A stretch of DNA of 64,000 bases. Origin: Tigriopus japonicus (Eukaryota; Arthropoda; Copepoda; Harpacticoida; Harpacticidae). The notes beneath the pieces were generated by a model, which worked only from the letters and a program-made list of their open reading frames with translations, was not told where the DNA came from and searched no databases. Each line of letters opens with the position of its first letter. Positions within the stretch are counted from its first letter, which is position 1. Where the stretch lies: assembly GCA_010645155.1 (NCBI GenBank), contig CM021318.1, forward strand, positions 3,153,926 to 3,217,925, in the 5' to 3' direction. Below are positions 60,601 to 64,000 of the stretch, piece after piece. Made by a program: the position numbers and the translations under genes.

Positions 60601-61950
60601 TTTCCGATGAGCATGCAAGGTAGCTAAAACGAAGATTTAGGCCTGGCAATTGCAACAATTCCTTTCTCATCTGCACAACTTGAAGTTAGAATAGCAATTC
60701 TTTACATTTTTTTAGCAAAAAATATGTTTTGTTGCTTTTATCTTAAATTTCGCTACATAGATTGAGATGGATCTTCCGAACTTTAGAATCAGGAATGCCT
60801 GATTTTGAATAACAAGATGGCCAGAGGAGATCGGTTCCTGGGGCAACTAAACCTAAAAATAAATAATTTGTTTAATTGAAGGCTTCCAATTCCTCCATTT
60901 GTTTTTAAATTACTTTGCAATACTTCTCAACATGCATGAACAATATCATAGGTCTTAAAAGCAACACTTTTCGAAAATCTGACCCTTGAAAACTCAGGCA
61001 ATTTTTTTGGCAAACCTAAACTGCTAACGGCAGCAGGTCTGTAACATGATGCGGGAATCGCTCCCATGAAACACAATTAGCCGTGAACGAAATGTCAGCA
61101 TGTTCCCCCAAACAGCGCCTCTTGTGGTCAAATTGAGACATAGTTGATTAATAGCTAGTGAGTGGGTTTTAATGCCACTCTTTGGTAAAAACTAGTTACT
61201 CTAGATGCTGTAGTGGGTATTTCTGAAGTGGAATTATGTTATCAAAATTGCACATTGTGGAGAAATAATATTGTCAGAAAATGATTAATGCTTTGCCAAA
61301 AAGTGGAAGTAATAATCACCATCTGGCAGCTATGTCTCAATTTGACCACAAGAGGCGCTAATTTGAGGAACAAGCAGACATTTTGTTCACGGTTCATTGA
61401 TTTGATGCAGTAAGCACTCATAATTCTCATCGCTTGCTTCCCACTCCAGAAAATTCAGTGCTTCTTGGCTTTATGAATTTCAGCTTTTACATACTTCCAG
61501 GGAGCATGCATTAGTAGTTCCTAAAGAATCTCCATTGCAAGTGCGATTAACTACATCAGTGCCCTCACAAGTATATTGCTTATATTCTAGCCTCGTTTGG
61601 ACAGTCACGAAAACAACATCCATTGTTTGGCCTTGGCTGTCAACCAAATCTTTGGTGTGCTCTTCACCATTTGTGGCCATGAGGACATTGAGGACCGTCT
61701 CAAGGAGTTTTTGGCCTTGGCCTCATCCAGTCTTCTTCGTCTGGCTCAAGAGGGCAATAAAGAAGAGACCCGAAATCGCGAATCCGTCTACATCCTTTTG
61801 GATTTGATTGTCCAGAAATCTCCTTGGTTAAGCATGGACTTACTAGAAAGCTGTTTCCCTTACAATCTCTTGCGAAACTCCTACCACATTGTTCACAAAA
61901 TGGAAAGACTGAGAATTTCCGATTCGAGCGCCATCCCAACTCACAGCTAA
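54688..61950 (+). CDS. Hem: Hem / NCKAP1, WAVE regulatory complex subunit
   Basis: Seven exons, 54688-55818, 56244-56450, 56519-57100, 57926-58541, 59338-59522, 59587-59910 and 61591-61950, join in frame to 1134 residues. Vertebrate NCKAP1 has about 1128. Hem pairs with Sra1/CYFIP in the WAVE complex, which controls Arp2/3 and branched actin at the membrane. Landmarks match the family throughout: [111 protein letters not shown] and [11 protein letters not shown] chose the ATG at 54688 (MSRPLS), which aligns with vertebrate MSRSV. An open frame continues 41 codons upstream and is probably 5' UTR. Intron 6 (1680 bp) is filled with repeats. The 3' end converges with the gene at 62147. Confidence 0.96.
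60434..61467. mobile_element. composite repeat with FB-III ends in Hem intron 6
   Basis: The left part (60434-60510) equals half of an FB-III core (CAGTACATAAGTTTGAGAAGG, TTTTCACTCC). The right end (CCCACTCCAG... CAGTGCTTCTTG, ending 61467) equals the FB-III terminus. Between them lie R1 copy 2 and a separate inverted pair, GTGAACGAAATGTCAGC to GACATAG (61081-61143) against its reverse complement at about 61325-61395. This looks like nested or recombined elements. Confidence 0.6.
60540..61050 (-). repeat. dispersed repeat R1, copy 2 (Hem intron 6)
   Basis: This is the reverse complement of the repeat at 24060-24610, matching over about 500 bases with point changes and small indels. Neither copy has evident termini of its own, so the full element may be larger. 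Confidence 0.75.
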
Positions 61951-62134
61951 AAACAAAACAAAAAGGCAGCCAAATAATTTTCCAGTCACAAATGCTTCCG
62001 AAACCCACTTCTAATGGCAACTAAGCATGCAGCTTTGATACTCAATATCTCCCTTTTTTCAGCTAAACAATACATGGCATTATGCATTTACCCAACGAAA
62101 CTATACGTACGAAATAGAACTGCAGTTAATATGT

Positions 62135-62140
62135 TTTATT
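62135..62140 (-). terminator. candidate polyadenylation signal of the membrane-protein gene
   Basis: AATAAA on the minus strand lies only about 7 bases beyond the double TAA stop at 62147. Such a short spacing implies a very short 3' UTR, or that this hexamer is not the one used. Confidence 0.35.
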
Positions 62141-62146
62141 GACTTA

Positions 62147-62356
62147 TTATTCGGGTGGGTCTTCCACACTATCGTTCACAAAATTTGACAAAGGCCTGAA
62201 TTGGATCCGATTCATGCCCAAAGCGATTTTTCCCACGGTGCGGATGACGAAAACAATGCCCACAAGGAGGAAAATCAGACAAACCACGGACAAAGCAATC
62301 ATTTGGAACACGCCATGATCCTCATCCGGTGGACGATATCGGGATAAAAGAGCGGC
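62147..62356 (-). CDS. last exon of an unrecognised single-pass membrane protein
   Basis: After a clean acceptor (CTTTCATTTCAG|GCC) the frame gives AALLSRYRPPDEDHG, then a strongly hydrophobic segment of about 22 residues (VFQMIALSVVCLIFLLVG, then IVFVI). A short basic cytoplasmic-type tail (RTVGKIALGMNRIQF) ends SVEDPPE and two stop codons. Topology fits the C-terminus of a type I membrane protein. The upstream exons would lie above 62400 and were not found before the window ends. I do not recognise the family. The 3' end faces the Hem gene about 200 bases away, a tail-to-tail arrangement. Confidence 0.6.
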   Translation of the reverse strand, partial: AALLSRYRPPDEDHGVFQMIALSVVCLIFLLVGIVFVIRTVGKIALGMNRIQFRPLSNFVNDSVEDPPE

Positions 62357-62489
62357 CTGAAATGAAAGCGAGACCATTAGTAGTGATTAAAATTAAGTAA
62401 CAGGGTGAATATGTGATTGATTTTGAATTTATTTTTCTACAACAAGGGTTTATTTGGCTCAGTCATCTGAAATAAGGACTGACTCATAT

Positions 62490-63071
62490 TGCACCACGGC
62501 GTTTAATTGAGCTTGAGAAGTCATTTTTAAGTTCCTAAGACATTTGAGACTAGTTTTTGAGTGAGAAGACAGTTCCGGAAATGAAGTCGAGGTTGGCTAA
62601 TTAGGTCACGGGCCAAAAATTGATATAATGTCACTTAAAACTGGCTTAGAAACAATTTTCTGAATTTTTCTCATCACTTATTCTTAAAATGGTCTCATTG
62701 TTGCCTGAACCCGAAATATTGACTAAATCTATTTGGCCCTTCTTCGAATTTGGGTGAACAAAAGTACGATTGTGTCCTTCGAGAATTGTGTTCGAGAAGA
62801 GCCATTGAAAATTGAACGGCTAAATAGATAACACCAATATTTTGAATCCTTACCAAACTAAGTGTGCCTAACAATTATCCAAAAGAAAGTTTTCATAAAT
62901 TTGTTTTTAAGCAAGTTTTAAGTGACATTAAATCAATTTTTGGCCCGTGACCTAATTAACTGAATTCGGTAACATATGTGGCATTAGCTCTTCACCTCAA
63001 AACTGGTCTCAAATGTCTTTGAAACTTAAAAATGACTTACCCAGCTCAATTAAACGCCGTGGCACGTAACA
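62490..63071. repeat. foldback element family FB-II, copy 2 (582 bp)
   Basis: Arms of about 180 bases begin CACGGCGTTTAATTGAGC at the left and end GCTCAATTAAACGCCGTG at the right. They share AGTCATTTTTAAGTT, ACATTTGAGAC, TTAGGTCACGGGCCAAAAAT and GTCACTTAAAAC in inverted order. The core is about 220 bases of unique sequence without an open frame. The family also occurs at 10209-12570. The target duplication was not resolved. Confidence 0.85.
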
Positions 63072-63119
63072 AACTAGAGTTATTGATCAATTGTAGTTTT
63101 CTTTTTCATGAGTTAACAT

Positions 63120-63265
63120 CTGACTCCATACAAATCCAACTGAGAATGAATTTGCACAATGTTTTACCACAACAGGTCAAGCTCATTTGTTCTATGCTCT
63201 CTTCAGTACATAAGTATGAACAGGCATAACTTTTTATTCCAGTATTCAATTGAGCAGACTATTGA
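63120..63265. repeat. FB-III core fragment
   Basis: GACTCCATACAAATCCAACTGAGAATGAATTTG and the mirrored CTATGCTCTCTTCAGTACATAAG with GGCATAACTTTTTATTCC match the centre of the FB-III elements. The outer parts are missing or diverged. Confidence 0.6.
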
Positions 63266-64000
63266 AAAATAAGGTCTGCCCAAAAATCAAGGGCGTAAAA
63301 TGCTTCATTTTTTTAGAAATTTCTTAGCACAATGAGGCTCTGACTAAGAAGCTAAAAGGAGTATTTCCAATTTTCTGCACTTTTCAGAGAAAGGTTTGGA
63401 TAAAAAGTTATCCATCCAAACAGCAGTCAATAAAAGTCTAGAGTGCAATTGAAACTTTCAACATATCATTTTCACTAATAAAATATCCGGTAATGTGTTC
63501 TAAACAAAAATATTATTAGGGGGAGGACCTTATCCTAACAATGAAGTCTATGATGCATTTTCAAAAAAAGACATCCCAAGAAAAAAATCATCCCAATTTG
63601 CTTAGCCTTGCCATTTGCCTTATTTTCCCTAGAGGGCTAACAGAGAGATGGCACTCCAGTTCAGTGAGTGGAGATTTGTTTGGAACACACTTCATCAATC
63701 TGGCAGCAAATGTGCCAAGTGACTTGACCTGTCATATATTGCTCTTTTTGAAGCAAAGCAGTTGGTTGATTGAGCAATTTTGCCACTGACTTCGTGAAAT
63801 TGCAAATTCCGATTTTGAATCACTGAAACTAAATGTGTCCAATGTCAAATCCCATTCCACATAGTGTGCTAGAGGAGTATAGAGAGGCCATTGTTGTCAT
63901 TTTGTCTGTCTTGTTTGGTGCTGAAATTGGCCAAAGTTGCCTATTAGTTGAGTAAAAAAGATGAAATATTTCCAAAGACTATCATAAAAACTTGCCCATG
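63266..64000. other. no feature recognised
   Basis: AT-rich sequence with one open frame of about 80 codons and no recognisable domain. The upstream exons of the membrane-protein gene may lie here or beyond the window. Confidence 0.4.

Overview
The window is nuclear DNA from an animal. It has AT-rich intergenic stretches, small to medium introns with GT-AG borders, and many transposable elements. The protein-coding genes are bilaterian orthologues (a Hem/NCKAP1 subunit of the WAVE complex, a PI5P 4-kinase, a Fussel/SKOR corepressor and a C2H2 zinc-finger protein). Gene content and repeat style suggest an arthropod, perhaps a crustacean such as a copepod. That assignment is an inference and of low confidence.

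Layout. Positions 1-15.8 kb are a repeat-rich block. It holds a long foldback element (605-1740), a broken non-LTR retrotransposon (3046-5365) with a foldback element inserted in its reverse-transcriptase frame, four traceable copies of a new-looking hAT-type non-autonomous family (three here, one at 29.8 kb), a 401-bp hAT MITE with a perfect 8-bp target duplication, a tRNA-like SINE, and a 1774-bp Mutator-like element with a perfect 9-bp target duplication. Two small secreted-protein genes sit among these repeats (a signal-peptide exon at 2215-2278 and a two-exon gene at 8917-9537). Positions 21.5-27.3 kb carry the Fussel/SKOR gene on the minus strand, eight exons long with the 3' end not found. 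Positions 33.1-36.2 kb carry a three-exon, 985-residue zinc-finger gene on the minus strand. Positions 36.2-49.6 kb have no gene I can support, only repeats and one broken reading frame. Positions 49.9-51.3 kb hold the PI5P 4-kinase gene (minus, 3 exons, 413 residues). Positions 54.7-61.95 kb hold the Hem/NCKAP1 gene (plus, 7 exons, 1134 residues). It converges on the last exon of an unrecognised single-pass membrane protein (62147-62356, minus). The last 1.6 kb are repeats.

How the genes relate. PI5P 4-kinase and Hem are divergently oriented across 3.3 kb. Both belong to phosphoinositide and actin control, but this arrangement is probably incidental. Fussel/SKOR and the zinc-finger gene both look like transcriptional repressors. 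The most unusual content is the transposon biology: nested insertions dated by order, a hAT-type family that carries two different internal minisatellites, and several long palindromic elements shared across the window.
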